Positions 25,421-34,289 of a DNA stretch of 64,000 bases are shown piece by piece. The position numbers and the translations under genes were made by a program. Under the pieces are notes generated by a model. The model ran no database searches. It worked only from the letters and a program-made list of their open reading frames with translations, and had not been told where the DNA came from. Each line of letters begins with the position of its first letter. The first letter of the stretch is position 1. Source of the stretch: Mucilaginibacter sp. UR6-11 (lineage in GTDB: Bacteria > Bacteroidota > Bacteroidia > Sphingobacteriales > Sphingobacteriaceae); NCBI RefSeq assembly GCF_020880695.1, contig NZ_JAJIWO010000002.1, positions 682,432-746,431 of the forward strand, written 5' to 3'.

Positions 25421-26404
25421 ATGAAAAAGTGGATCATCGCTCTGCCTGTATTGCTTTTGATAGCGGCCTTTCAAATGGCCGGCGGAAAATGGACCTTGTT
25501 GCCATCAATCAATACACCACCATCCCGTAACGAGTGCGGGTTTGCCGCGGTTAACGGAAAACTATACCTGGTTGGAGGCGACGCCCCCGCCATGCCTGTC
25601 GAAATTTATGATCCGGCCACTTCAACGTGGACAAAGGGTGCCACGGCGCCTTCAATAATGCATCACTTCCAGGCTGTCGGGCTGGGTGACAAAGTATATA
25701 TACTTGACGCTTTTTCAGACAGGAATTATCCTAACCAAATACCATTAGCAAACAGTTACGCTTACGACACCAAAAATGATACCTGGCAGCAACTGGCCGG
25801 ATTGCCCGAAGGCCGCCGCAGGGGTGGAGCAGGTGCCGCAGTTTACAAAGGCAAACTATACCTGGTTTGCGGTATATTACACGGCCATAATAATGGCACC
25901 AACGGCCTGTTTGATGTTTATGACCCGGCAGCCAACACCTGGGCAAGTTTACCCGATGCCCCTCATATCCGCGATCATAGCATGGCCGTAGTAGTTAAAG
26001 ATAAATTGTATGCCATTGGCGGGCGCAATACCAGCCTGCACGATGCCAACAACTTTATGTCGTTTTTTGATAAGGTGGTTTTGGATGTAGATTGCTATGA
26101 TTTTAAAACCGGTAAATGGAGCACGCTGGCGGCAAAGCTGCCTTTGGGCACCGGCGGAGGCACCTGCGTAAACCTGGATAACAAGATATTTTATATAGGC
26201 GGCGAACGTGCCACCGCTACACAACCAAATGGCCCGCAAAAGGATGTGTTTTATATGGACCCTGAAGTGGACAAAGAATGGAAAGTTGGCCCGAGCCTTA
26301 ACAAAGCACGTAATGGCGTTGGCGGTACGGTGTTAGATCATAAGATCTATATTGCCGGCGGTGCCGATGAGGATATTGGGCTGGAGGTATTTGCGTGGAA
26401 ATAG
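25421..26404 (+). CDS. Secreted Kelch-repeat beta-propeller protein
   Basis: 327 aa with an N-terminal signal peptide (MKKWIIALPVLLLIAAFQMA). At least five Kelch units are visible from the repeated pattern of a GKLYLVGG-type strand followed about 15-25 residues later by YDPATSTW-type strands (for example GKLYLVGGDA, DKVYILDA, GKLYLVCG, DKLYAIGG, DNKIFYIGG, DHKIYIAGG). It should fold as a six- or seven-blade propeller. NanM-type mutarotases have this shape, but I see no evidence for that activity. It follows rsgA by 75 bp with a small hairpin (25358-25378) between. Confidence 0.85.
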   Translation: MKKWIIALPVLLLIAAFQMAGGKWTLLPSINTPPSRNECGFAAVNGKLYLVGGDAPAMPVEIYDPATSTWTKGATAPSIMHHFQAVGLGDKVYILDAFSDRNYPNQIPLANSYAYDTKNDTWQQLAGLPEGRRRGGAGAAVYKGKLYLVCGILHGHNNGTNGLFDVYDPAANTWASLPDAPHIRDHSMAVVVKDKLYAIGGRNTSLHDANNFMSFFDKVVLDVDCYDFKTGKWSTLAAKLPLGTGGGTCVNLDNKIFYIGGERATATQPNGPQKDVFYMDPEVDKEWKVGPSLNKARNGVGGTVLDHKIYIAGGADEDIGLEVFAWK

Positions 26405-26415
26405 CTAATAAATAT

Positions 26416-26530
26416 GTCATTTCGATACGAGGAACGAGTGAGAACTTATCTCTTGAGCGACAGCAAAAAAATCTTATACGCTCTGCTAATAATCGCTCGT
26501 ATAAGATTTCTCGCTACGCTTCGAAATGAC
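26416..26530. repeat. Long inverted intergenic repeat (GTCATTTCGA type)
   Basis: The left end gtcatttcga matches the right end tcgaaatgac, and inner words also pair in order (gagaa..tc, cttatacg with cgtataag). This forms an interrupted hairpin of about 115 bases. Elements beginning GTCATTTCGA and ending TCGAAATGAC are, as I know them, very common between genes in Bacteroidota. It lies between the convergent Kelch and ligase genes. Confidence 0.85.
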
Positions 26531-26546
26531 AGGCGGGTTAGGTGGA

Positions 26547-28166
26547 CTAATCTCCCAATAAAGCCCTTAAATTATCAAGGGTATCTGCTTCTTCTTTCGG
26601 TTTATCATGTCGCCACCTTAATATTCTCGGGAAACGCAGTGCAATGCCCGATTTATGCCGGGTTGATCTGTTGATCCCCTCAAATCCGATCTCAAAAACC
26701 AACTCTGGTTTTACGGTGCGCACCGGACCGAACTTTTCGAGCGTATTGCGTTTTATAAAATAGTCGACCTTGTTAATTTCTGCATCCGTAAGGCCCGAAT
26801 AGGCTTTGGCAAATGGCACCAGCTTATCGCCATCCCAGACAGCGAAGGTATAATCAGTATACAGGTCGGCGCGGCGCCCATGGCCCTTTTGGGCATAGAT
26901 CATTACCGCATCCACTGATAACGGATCTATCTTCCATTTCCACCAGTCGCCGCGCTTGCGGCCAACCTGGTAGGTAGCATTTTTACGCTTCAGCATAATA
27001 CCTTCGGCAATCATGGCCCTTGACTGTTCGCGGATTACCGCCAATTCATCCCAGTTATCAAATTTTATTAACGCCGAGATACGGAATGTTTCCGGAAACG
27101 GGGTATCGCCCTGCAACTGTTCTAATATCGTTCTTCGCTCACTTTGGGTTCTGGTGCGAATATCTTCGCCGGCATATTCCAGGCAATCGTACGCGATCAG
27201 GGCAACCGGGCTTTCTTCCAGTATCTTTTTGCTGAGATTTTTGCGGCCTATGCGGGTTTGTAATACATTAAAGGGCATAGGCAAACCATTTTGAAAGCTT
27301 AATATTTCACCGTCAAGCACCGTGCCGTCAGGCAGGCTATTTAAAAACGGATGCAGCTCGGGAAATTTTTCTGTCGCCAGGTCCTCGCCCCGGCTCCATA
27401 TAAATATTTTGCCGTCGCGTTTTATAAGCTGGGCACGTATGCCGTCCCACTTCCACTCGGCTTGCCACTCACCGGCGTCACCCAGCGCGCTTTTTAAATC
27501 GTCTGCTGATTTTTGCTTTTCAGAGGTCTCCTGTATGGGATATGCCAGGAAGAAAGGGTAGGGCCGCGAGATATCATCGGATGCGCCTTGTTCCTGTACC
27601 AGTTGCTCATAGGTATAAGTTTCAGGCATCCAGTTACCCATAATCCGGTGCGTAAGGGTAGGAGCATCTAATTTGGTAATATCAGCCAGCGCTTTTATTA
27701 CCAGGCTTTGTGATACCCCGACACGGAAGCTGCCGGTAAGCAACTTATTAAATACAAAACGTTCCTGAGTGTCCAGCATCGCCCATGATTCAATGAGCCA
27801 GAGTTTGCGCTCTTCCTCTGTTTTGGATGCCAGTTCATTCAGTTCGCCAATCCAGTCGGTCAGCGTTTTACTGCTGGTGTTCAGGGTGTTTTGCGGCATT
27901 AGCAGCGCCATCGTTTCTGCCAAATCGCCAACTACCTGGTAGCTTTCTTCAAACAGCCATATCGGTATGTTGGCAATCTCAGTGGCCCAGGTACGTATCT
28001 GTGTAGCATTGATAACCCGTTTGGGTTTACGCCCGGTAAATAATGCCAGCATGTGCATTTTATCGGTATCGGGTACGTAGTTAAAATAGTCCTTTAATAC
28101 TTTAACCTTTTCGTTGGTTTTATTGGTTTCATCCAATGATAAAAAGAGTTGGGCAAAGGCTTTCAT
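26547..28166 (-). CDS. ATP-dependent DNA ligase of the ligase-associated damage-response set
   Basis: 539-aa ATP-dependent ligase with an archaeal/eukaryal-like layout. A helical DNA-binding domain (1-200) precedes the nucleotidyltransferase domain, with the adenylated lysine in EWKWDGIR (K239) and motifs VLDGEIL and GIMLKRKNATYQVGRK. An OB-fold and C-terminal tail follow. This matches the cisplatin-damage-response type of bacterial ligase, which is encoded with a metallo-beta-lactamase exonuclease, a DEXH helicase and a phosphoesterase. Its start overlaps the exonuclease stop by 4 nt (ATGA). The helicase lies at 40388-42958. Confidence 0.93.
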   Translation of the reverse strand: MKAFAQLFLSLDETNKTNEKVKVLKDYFNYVPDTDKMHMLALFTGRKPKRVINATQIRTWATEIANIPIWLFEESYQVVGDLAETMALLMPQNTLNTSSKTLTDWIGELNELASKTEEERKLWLIESWAMLDTQERFVFNKLLTGSFRVGVSQSLVIKALADITKLDAPTLTHRIMGNWMPETYTYEQLVQEQGASDDISRPYPFFLAYPIQETSEKQKSADDLKSALGDAGEWQAEWKWDGIRAQLIKRDGKIFIWSRGEDLATEKFPELHPFLNSLPDGTVLDGEILSFQNGLPMPFNVLQTRIGRKNLSKKILEESPVALIAYDCLEYAGEDIRTRTQSERRTILEQLQGDTPFPETFRISALIKFDNWDELAVIREQSRAMIAEGIMLKRKNATYQVGRKRGDWWKWKIDPLSVDAVMIYAQKGHGRRADLYTDYTFAVWDGDKLVPFAKAYSGLTDAEINKVDYFIKRNTLEKFGPVRTVKPELVFEIGFEGINRSTRHKSGIALRFPRILRWRHDKPKEEADTLDNLRALLGD

Positions 28167-29248
28167 GATGCTATCCCTTCTGCTTCATCCCGGCCCTCTT
28201 CAAAAGCGGGGGATGGATCGGCGGTTACCGGTTCTTCGACCAATATAACTTCCAGCGCTTCCTCATCACCATACAGCGTATGGACTTCGTGCGCATCAAA
28301 ACCTATTTCATTCAAATAACGGGTAAAGCTTGCGGTATAGCCGTGGGTTAAGTATACTTTTTCACAGCCGGTAGCGTCTATGGCGCTTATCAGCCCGTCC
28401 CAGTCGGCGTGGTCTGACAGGATAAAACCCCGATCGGCGGCACGCCTTCTTTTTGCTCCGCGGATAGCCATCCAGCCGGAACAATAGCCAAAACTATAAG
28501 GCTGAAATTTACGCATCCACGGTGTTCCTACTGATGATGGCGGGGCAATGATTATTCCTTTGCGCACTTCGTCTTTCGGTGTGTCGGGTGTTATTCTTTC
28601 AGTCGGATTTAGAATCACGCCGTTACGGCGCAAAGCTTCATTGGTGTTTTCAATTACACCATGGGTATAAACTTTACCTATAGACAGATCCAGGTTTTGC
28701 AGGATGCGCTGCGCCTTACCCAATGAGTAGCCTACAATTACGGTGGCTATTCCATTATCGGCGTTATTGCGCCACCAGTTATTTACTTCATTAAAGATCT
28801 GTACCTGTGGTTTCCATTGATAAACGGGCATGCCAAAAGTGCATTCCGAAATAAAATGATGGCATCTTACCGGCTCAAACGGCGTGGAGATTCCATCGTC
28901 TTCCGTTTTATAGTCGCCGGATACTACCCATACTTCGCCCTGAAATTCAACCCTTATCTGTGCCGAACCGATAACGTGCCCCGCCGGGTATAAGGTAATA
29001 GCCACGCCGTTTTTACTAACGGTTTCGCCGTATTCAACCGTTTGCAGCCGGATATCGCCCAGGCGGTAAAACAATACTTCTTTGGAAAGATGGTGAGCCA
29101 GGTAATGCTTATGCCCAAGGTAGGCGTGGTCTGCATGGGCGTGGGTAATAACGGCATCATCAACCGCTTTCCAGGGATCAATATAAAACTTGCCTTTATC
29201 GCAATAGATCCCCCTATCGGTAAATTCAAGTAACGGTTTTTTAGCCAT
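28163..29248 (-). CDS. Ligase-associated DNA exonuclease, metallo-beta-lactamase/beta-CASP
   Basis: 361-aa nuclease related to SNM1/Artemis and CPSF-73. The metal motif HAHADH is at about 36-41, followed by GDYKTEDDG and, in the beta-CASP part, SDHADW. All suggest an intact two-metal site. By family it should trim DNA ends or cross-linked DNA before sealing by the ligase encoded next to it, with which it overlaps by 4 nt. A hairpin at 29285-29319 upstream separates it from the processing-protease gene, so it probably has its own promoter in that short gap. Confidence 0.93.
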   Translation of the reverse strand: MAKKPLLEFTDRGIYCDKGKFYIDPWKAVDDAVITHAHADHAYLGHKHYLAHHLSKEVLFYRLGDIRLQTVEYGETVSKNGVAITLYPAGHVIGSAQIRVEFQGEVWVVSGDYKTEDDGISTPFEPVRCHHFISECTFGMPVYQWKPQVQIFNEVNNWWRNNADNGIATVIVGYSLGKAQRILQNLDLSIGKVYTHGVIENTNEALRRNGVILNPTERITPDTPKDEVRKGIIIAPPSSVGTPWMRKFQPYSFGYCSGWMAIRGAKRRRAADRGFILSDHADWDGLISAIDATGCEKVYLTHGYTASFTRYLNEIGFDAHEVHTLYGDEEALEVILVEEPVTADPSPAFEEGRDEAEGIAS

Positions 29249-29284
29249 GTTAAATAAACCGTTGTAAATCCAATTGGTTTTAAA

Positions 29285-29319
29285 CCAAAAGATCCCGGCT
29301 GCGGGCCGGGATCTTTTGG
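29285..29319 (-). terminator. Terminator of the processing-protease gene
   Basis: ccaaaagatcccggc and gccgggatcttttgg pair perfectly (15 bp) around tgcgg. On the minus strand it comes 17 bases after the protease stop at 29336. The arm ends in CTTTTGG, so the T-run is short. Confidence 0.75.
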
Positions 29320-29335
29320 TGTTGTTATGATGCTA

Positions 29336-31483
29336 TTAAAAGGTTTTCGCAGGTGTCCCGATCCGGGTAACCTTGGTATCCAGATTAATATAATCTATTA
29401 ATATCTGGCCGGCTTCTATTTTTAAAGGATCCAGATCCTCTTTTTTAGGTTTCGCTTCGCCTTTCTTTAAAGGTTTATAACCCAGCGCCACGCGTAAATC
29501 GTTATCACGGTTAAGTGTCTTTAATTCATCTTCCTCGCGTTGTTTTTTAAGCTGCTGCTCGTTAAGCGTTACAGATTTTTCTTTTTCACTTTTTCTGTAA
29601 TCATTAATGGTTTGCATAAACGCTTTATAGCTTGCACTGTTGTTTATCCGCTGTTCATGCAGTTTAGCCAGCTGAGGTAACGCTGCTGTAAAATCACCTG
29701 CTTTGGTATACTCACTTTTAGGGATCACATCAAACGGCAAAGCTGACGGGTCTGTATCTTCTCCATATTTATCCATAGGGATTAATGACGGAAACTGAAT
29801 ATCAGGTATAACGCCTTTATGCTGGGTTGAGCTGCCGCTGATACGGTAAAACTTAGCTATCGTCAGGTTTAACTGGCCAAAAGTATTTTCGCTGCCGGTT
29901 GATACAGGTTTTTTGCTGCTATTTGCTGTCAGTCCTAATTTTTCGGCTATTGACGGCGTAATTACCTTATCCAGATCAATTTCGCTTTGTACGGTGCCTT
30001 TGCCATAGGTTTGCGTACCCAGGATCAATCCACGGCCGTAATCCTGTATCGCACCGGCAAAAATTTCTGAGGCTGAGGCGCTAAAGCGATCAACTAAAAC
30101 AGCTAACGGGCCGCTATAAGCTACCGAAGGATCCTCGTCTTTGTTCACATCTATCTGCTCCTGCGTGTCTCTAACCTGTACTACGGGGCCGGTTTTAATA
30201 AATAAGCCGGTTAATGATATTGCTTCGTTTAATGAGCCACCGCCATTCTCGCGCAGGTCTATAACTATACCATCAACATTTGCACGCTTAAGGGTATCCA
30301 ATATCAGTTTCATATCGCGGGTTGTGCTCTGATAATTAGGATCGCCCGCACGGAAAGCATTAAAATCAGCATAAAAAGCAGGTACGTTAATGATGCCTAT
30401 TTTTAAAGTTTTACCATTGCTGTTATAGGTTTTAATTTCCTGTTTAACCAACTGGTCCTTCAACACAATTTTTTCACGAACCAGTTCAACAATTTTAGGC
30501 TGATCTGACACTGCCTTGCCTTGTGGCAGTATTTTAAGTTTAACCACCGTGCCTTTGGTGCCCCTGATCAGTTTAATGGCATTATCAATGCGCCAGCCTA
30601 CAATATCCTGAAACTCGCCGTCTTTGCCTTGTGCAACAGCTAAAATCCTGTCGCCGGTATTAACCTGGTGGCTCTTATCGGCCGGACCGCCGGCAACTAA
30701 TGACTCTATAGATATATATTCATTTTTGCTTGACAGTGTCGCGCCTATACCTTGTAATGATCTTGACATTTCCATGTTAAATTGTGCGGCATGGAACGGG
30801 TCGAAATAATTGGTGTGCGGATCAATAGCTTCGGTAAAGTCGTCCATAAATATCTGGAAAACATCATTGGTATTAAGCTTGCCATTTTGCACCAACAGGT
30901 CCTGGTAACGTTTTTTTAGTTTTTCCTTATTCTTAGCCATATCATTGCTGGCTAAGGTTAGGTTAAGCAAATCATATTTTACGCGCTTGGTCCACTCGGC
31001 ATTCATATCGGCTTCCGAAGCTACCCAGGGTAAATCGGCGCGGTCATAGGTAAACGATTCGTTTTTAGTAAAGTCAAAGTTCTTATCCAGTTGCGCTATT
31101 GAATAATTTATACGTTCCTCATATCGTTTTTGGAAAACGTTAAACATATAATAAACGTCATTAAGATTGCCGTTTTTGATATCATCGCTCAACGAGTTTT
31201 TATATTTATCAAAATCTTTGATATCCGATGCCAGTAAATAGTTATGGCCCTCGTCCAGGCTTTTAATATAACGGGTGTATATAACGGCTGACAGTGAGTC
31301 ATTTAACTCAACTTTTTTATAGTTGTATTTTGATATAAAATTAGCTACGGTTTTACAAACCATGCTTTGTTGCTCGGTTGGCTCTAAATTCTTTGATCCG
31401 GGTACTTTTACCGGTTTTGAGGGAGCCGCGTTACAGGCCAGTGCGGCGCCAATAGCCAGCACAAAATAAAATCTCTTAAACAT
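29336..31483 (-). CDS. prc: C-terminal processing (tail-specific) protease lipoprotein, S41
   Basis: I start at the ATG at 31481-31483 (MFKRFYFVLAIGAALACNAA), because it begins a lipoprotein signal with lipobox ALAC; upstream in-frame residues look non-coding. About 715 aa, as in Prc/Tsp. An N-terminal helical domain is followed by a PDZ domain (about 240-330; GIGATLSSKNEYISIESLVA and so on), then the S41 core: DLRENGGGSL, the nucleophile region DRFSASASEIFAGA, and the general-base lysine in YGKGTVQ. A long charged C-terminal domain follows. It degrades or trims periplasmic and outer-membrane proteins from their C-termini. Confidence 0.92.
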   Translation of the reverse strand: MFKRFYFVLAIGAALACNAAPSKPVKVPGSKNLEPTEQQSMVCKTVANFISKYNYKKVELNDSLSAVIYTRYIKSLDEGHNYLLASDIKDFDKYKNSLSDDIKNGNLNDVYYMFNVFQKRYEERINYSIAQLDKNFDFTKNESFTYDRADLPWVASEADMNAEWTKRVKYDLLNLTLASNDMAKNKEKLKKRYQDLLVQNGKLNTNDVFQIFMDDFTEAIDPHTNYFDPFHAAQFNMEMSRSLQGIGATLSSKNEYISIESLVAGGPADKSHQVNTGDRILAVAQGKDGEFQDIVGWRIDNAIKLIRGTKGTVVKLKILPQGKAVSDQPKIVELVREKIVLKDQLVKQEIKTYNSNGKTLKIGIINVPAFYADFNAFRAGDPNYQSTTRDMKLILDTLKRANVDGIVIDLRENGGGSLNEAISLTGLFIKTGPVVQVRDTQEQIDVNKDEDPSVAYSGPLAVLVDRFSASASEIFAGAIQDYGRGLILGTQTYGKGTVQSEIDLDKVITPSIAEKLGLTANSSKKPVSTGSENTFGQLNLTIAKFYRISGSSTQHKGVIPDIQFPSLIPMDKYGEDTDPSALPFDVIPKSEYTKAGDFTAALPQLAKLHEQRINNSASYKAFMQTINDYRKSEKEKSVTLNEQQLKKQREEDELKTLNRDNDLRVALGYKPLKKGEAKPKKEDLDPLKIEAGQILIDYINLDTKVTRIGTPAKTF

Positions 31484-31679
31484 ATCTTTTACTAACGTTA
31501 ATTCAGGTATTCTTATTGGGTACATCAATACTTGTGCCTATTATTTATTTGCAAATGAAAAAAAGATAGTGAAAACGACTATCTCAACTATAAGACTAAT
31601 AACAAGTAACAATATTACAATAATGTTTTACTGTTTTGTTAATCCAATAAGTATTTTACTTAATTGTTATAAACCAGGA

Positions 31680-32312
31680 TTAATTTACTACGGCCTTGTT
31701 GTTTGCAGCGGCGGCAGTTTCAACCGCTTCGGCATACCGAAGCTCTGCTTTGGCGGTAAGGATCTTGTTGGTTTGCAGGTATTTTATCTGTTTATCTATG
31801 GCAGCCAGATCGGTAAGCATACCTTTTGCGAAGGCAATATCATGGGCCTCTTGTAAATCAACCAATGCCAGCGGTATTTCGCCTATCCTGTTTTTTATAG
31901 CGGCCAAAACCAGCAGGTTGTTCAGCAAGTGCCTGCTGTCTTCCGCCTGGCGGGCAATGGTATTACTTTGTAACAGGTACCATTTCGCTTCAGAAAAACG
32001 ATTTTGTTTTAAGTACAAGGCAGCCAGATCACTAAAATTGTAGCTGGCTAAATTGTAAATTCTAAAACGCATATTATGTTTTGCTTCTTTAAGAATGGCT
32101 TCTTCAGCCAGCTCCAGGTTATAAACCGAGCATGGTAATTCAACACCATGCAGGTTTTTAGGCGAAACGTCTATAGTAGTATTTGTTACTTGTGTGGGAA
32201 AGCTCTGTACCGCGGTTAAAACTACCGGTGCCGGCTTTGGTTTACGGCGCCAAAACTGGGCTGATGCAGTGAAACCTATGGTGCAAAAAATTAACAGTAA
32301 TGTAAATCTCAT
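31680..32312 (-). CDS. Secreted TPR-like helical protein of unknown function
   Basis: 210 aa with a signal peptide (MRFTLLLIFCTIGFTASAQF). Residues 75-190 form repeated helix pairs reminiscent of TPR units, for example YNFSDLAALYLKQNRFSEAK followed by HLLNNLLVLAAIKNRIGEIP and LALVDLQEAHDIAFAKG. An N-terminal proline-rich linker and an alanine-rich tail flank them. I do not recognise the family. It lies between the processing protease and hflX, same strand, with about 200 and 110 bp gaps, so probably a separate unit. Confidence 0.65.
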   Translation of the reverse strand: MRFTLLLIFCTIGFTASAQFWRRKPKPAPVVLTAVQSFPTQVTNTTIDVSPKNLHGVELPCSVYNLELAEEAILKEAKHNMRFRIYNLASYNFSDLAALYLKQNRFSEAKWYLLQSNTIARQAEDSRHLLNNLLVLAAIKNRIGEIPLALVDLQEAHDIAFAKGMLTDLAAIDKQIKYLQTNKILTAKAELRYAEAVETAAAANNKAVVN

Positions 32313-32419
32313 TCAGATTTGCTATGTTTTTTAATTAAGTCAAATATAACGATATAATGTGACGGATATTGTAAGCAATTTAGGTAATAATCTGCAAGTT
32401 AGCAAGAGTAAAGCCCGGA

Positions 32420-33604
32420 TTAATATAGCAGCTGGTCATACGGATACCTGTCCGCATGTATCTGTTTTACATAGTCATATAACAAGCTTCTAAACTCGTC
32501 AATATTTTCCTTTTTAGTAGCCGATATAAATATAGCCGGGCTGTTATTTTTGGCCATCCAGCTATGTTTAAAATCATCCAGCGTTAAAGGTTCAACTTCT
32601 TCGTCCGGATTCATTTGGATAGGTTGATAGGCGTCTATCTTATTAAATACAGTTATGGTTTGTTTATCGCTTGCCCCCAGGTCTTTTAGGGTATCGTTTA
32701 CGGCGCGGATCTGATCCTCAAAGCTGGGGTGCGATATATCCACCACGTGGACCAGGATATCCGCTTCGCGTACTTCGTCAAGCGTCGATTTAAAACACTC
32801 CACCAAATGGTGAGGCAGTTTGCGAATGAATCCTACGGTATCTGATAACAGGAAAGGCACGTTTTCGATCACAACTTTTCTAACCGTTGTATCCAATGTG
32901 GCAAATAGCTTGTTCTCTGCAAATACGTCTGATTTAGAGATCATGTTCATGATGGTTGACTTACCCACATTGGTATAGCCCACCAACGCCACCCTCACCA
33001 TTGCCGTGCGGTTTTTGCGCTGGGTGGCATTTTGTTTGTCTATCAGCTTCAGCTTGTCTTTTAGCAAATCTATTTTATTCAGGATCAACCTGCGGTCAGT
33101 CTCTATCTGGCTTTCACCCGGGCCACGCATACCAATACCACCCTTTTGGCGCTCCAGGTGGGTCCATAAGCGGGTAAGGCGGGGTAAAAGGTATTGCAGC
33201 TGTGCCAGTTCTACCTGCGCTTTAGCCTGGGCTGTTTGCGCACGGTTGGCAAAAATGTCCAGGATCAGGTTGTTTCGGTCTAATATCTTAACCTGTAGCT
33301 CATTTTCGATATTGCGCAGTTGCGATGGGGTAAGTTCATCGTCAAACACTACAATATCTATTTCTTCTTCTTTTACAAATGCTTTAATGTCTTCCAGCCG
33401 GCCCGATCCAACAAAGGTTGACCTGTCCGGTTTCTGTAGTTTTTGGGTAAATATTTTAACGGTTTCTGCACCGGCGGTGTCTACCAAAAATTGTAATTCT
33501 TCTAAATATTCTTTCGCGCGTTCATCGGTTTCGTTAGAAGTGATAACGCCAACCAATACGGCGCGCTCCTGCTTCACAGCAGTATCATAAAATTTTTGTT
33601 TCAT
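32420..33604 (-). CDS. hflX: Ribosome-splitting GTPase HflX
   Basis: 394 aa from the ATG at 33602-33604 (MKQKFYDTAVKQERAVLVGV); the seven residues upstream in frame are not needed. The N-terminal HflX domain ends in a glycine-rich linker (RLWTHLERQKGGIGMRGPGE), followed by the G domain: GYTNVGKSTIMN (G1), DTVGFIRKLP (G3), FNKID (G4). By family it binds the 50S subunit and rescues stalled or hibernating ribosomes under stress. Confidence 0.95.
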   Translation of the reverse strand: MKQKFYDTAVKQERAVLVGVITSNETDERAKEYLEELQFLVDTAGAETVKIFTQKLQKPDRSTFVGSGRLEDIKAFVKEEEIDIVVFDDELTPSQLRNIENELQVKILDRNNLILDIFANRAQTAQAKAQVELAQLQYLLPRLTRLWTHLERQKGGIGMRGPGESQIETDRRLILNKIDLLKDKLKLIDKQNATQRKNRTAMVRVALVGYTNVGKSTIMNMISKSDVFAENKLFATLDTTVRKVVIENVPFLLSDTVGFIRKLPHHLVECFKSTLDEVREADILVHVVDISHPSFEDQIRAVNDTLKDLGASDKQTITVFNKIDAYQPIQMNPDEEVEPLTLDDFKHSWMAKNNSPAIFISATKKENIDEFRSLLYDYVKQIHADRYPYDQLLY

Positions 33605-33713
33605 TAATAATGATTTAACAATCAAAGTGCCAAGTTACAAAAACTGGTATAAGTGTTGATTAACTAAGTTTTTTATGACAGAATATCAGGTAAAAAATAT
33701 TTAACTTTATAGT

Positions 33714-33941
33714 ATGACACTATCAGAGCTCAAAAATTCACTGCACAAAAAGATCGATGATCTTAATGATCCGGCGTATTTAGAGATGCTGGGATCAATG
33801 ATCGATCAAAGGGAAGAAGTATTTATTATTCCTGAGCATATGCTTGAGGGCATTAAACAAGGTAAAGAAGATATCAAGAATGGTGACTTCATTACATTAG
33901 AAGAACTGGAAAAAAAATATGAAAAGTGGCTAAAAGAGTAA
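33714..33941 (+). CDS. Predicted type II antitoxin
   Basis: 75-aa acidic helical protein whose last third (HMLEGIKQGKEDIKNGDFIT followed by LEELEKKYEKWLKE) looks like the toxin-wrapping tail of antitoxins partnering RelE/ParE toxins. Its stop lies inside the next gene (16-nt overlap), the usual translational coupling of antitoxin and toxin. No obvious DNA-binding domain is present. The TAACTTTA box just before the ATG may be the promoter. Confidence 0.75.
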   Translation: MTLSELKNSLHKKIDDLNDPAYLEMLGSMIDQREEVFIIPEHMLEGIKQGKEDIKNGDFITLEELEKKYEKWLKE

Positions 33942-34210
33942 TCTTTTCCAAGAAAGCGGAAATTGATTTAGTGAGAATTATCGAGTTTAATAACACACGA
34001 AATCAATCTGACACTTATTCAAAAAAGTTTTTTATAAAGCTAACTCAAAGGCTAAAGCTATTAATGAAGCAGCCCCTAAGCGGAATTAAGACAAACTCTG
34101 ATGAAGATCTGCTCCTTATCTGGGATAACTATTATATATTTTATATTTACGATGGATCGATAATAGAAATATCATCGATCTATCACCAAAAAGAAAACGT
34201 CACCCGCTAA
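33926..34210 (+). CDS. Predicted RelE/ParE-superfamily toxin
   Basis: 94 aa starting at a GTG within the antitoxin gene; the nearby ATG at 33919 is in another frame. The pattern VIFSKKAEIDLVRIIEFNNT, then helices, then LLLIWDNYYIFYIYDGSIIE, then ISSIYHQKENV fits the compact RelE/ParE fold, whose final strands carry the active residues. Members either cut ribosome-bound mRNA or poison gyrase; I cannot tell which. A good terminator follows at 34215-34250. Confidence 0.78.
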   Translation: MAKRVIFSKKAEIDLVRIIEFNNTRNQSDTYSKKFFIKLTQRLKLLMKQPLSGIKTNSDEDLLLIWDNYYIFYIYDGSIIEISSIYHQKENVTR

Positions 34211-34214
34211 CTAA

Positions 34215-34250
34215 AAAGAGAGCGATAAGTCTAAACCCATCGCTCTCTTT
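34215..34250 (+). terminator. Terminator of the toxin-antitoxin pair
   Basis: aaagagagcgat and atcgctctcttt pair perfectly (12 bp) around a 12-base loop, starting 5 bases after the toxin stop. The T-run is short, and on the minus strand the hairpin may also serve the convergent pyruvate dehydrogenase E2 gene. Confidence 0.75.
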
Positions 34251-34289
34251 AAATTTAAATCCGAAATCGAAAATCCGATATCCGAATAA

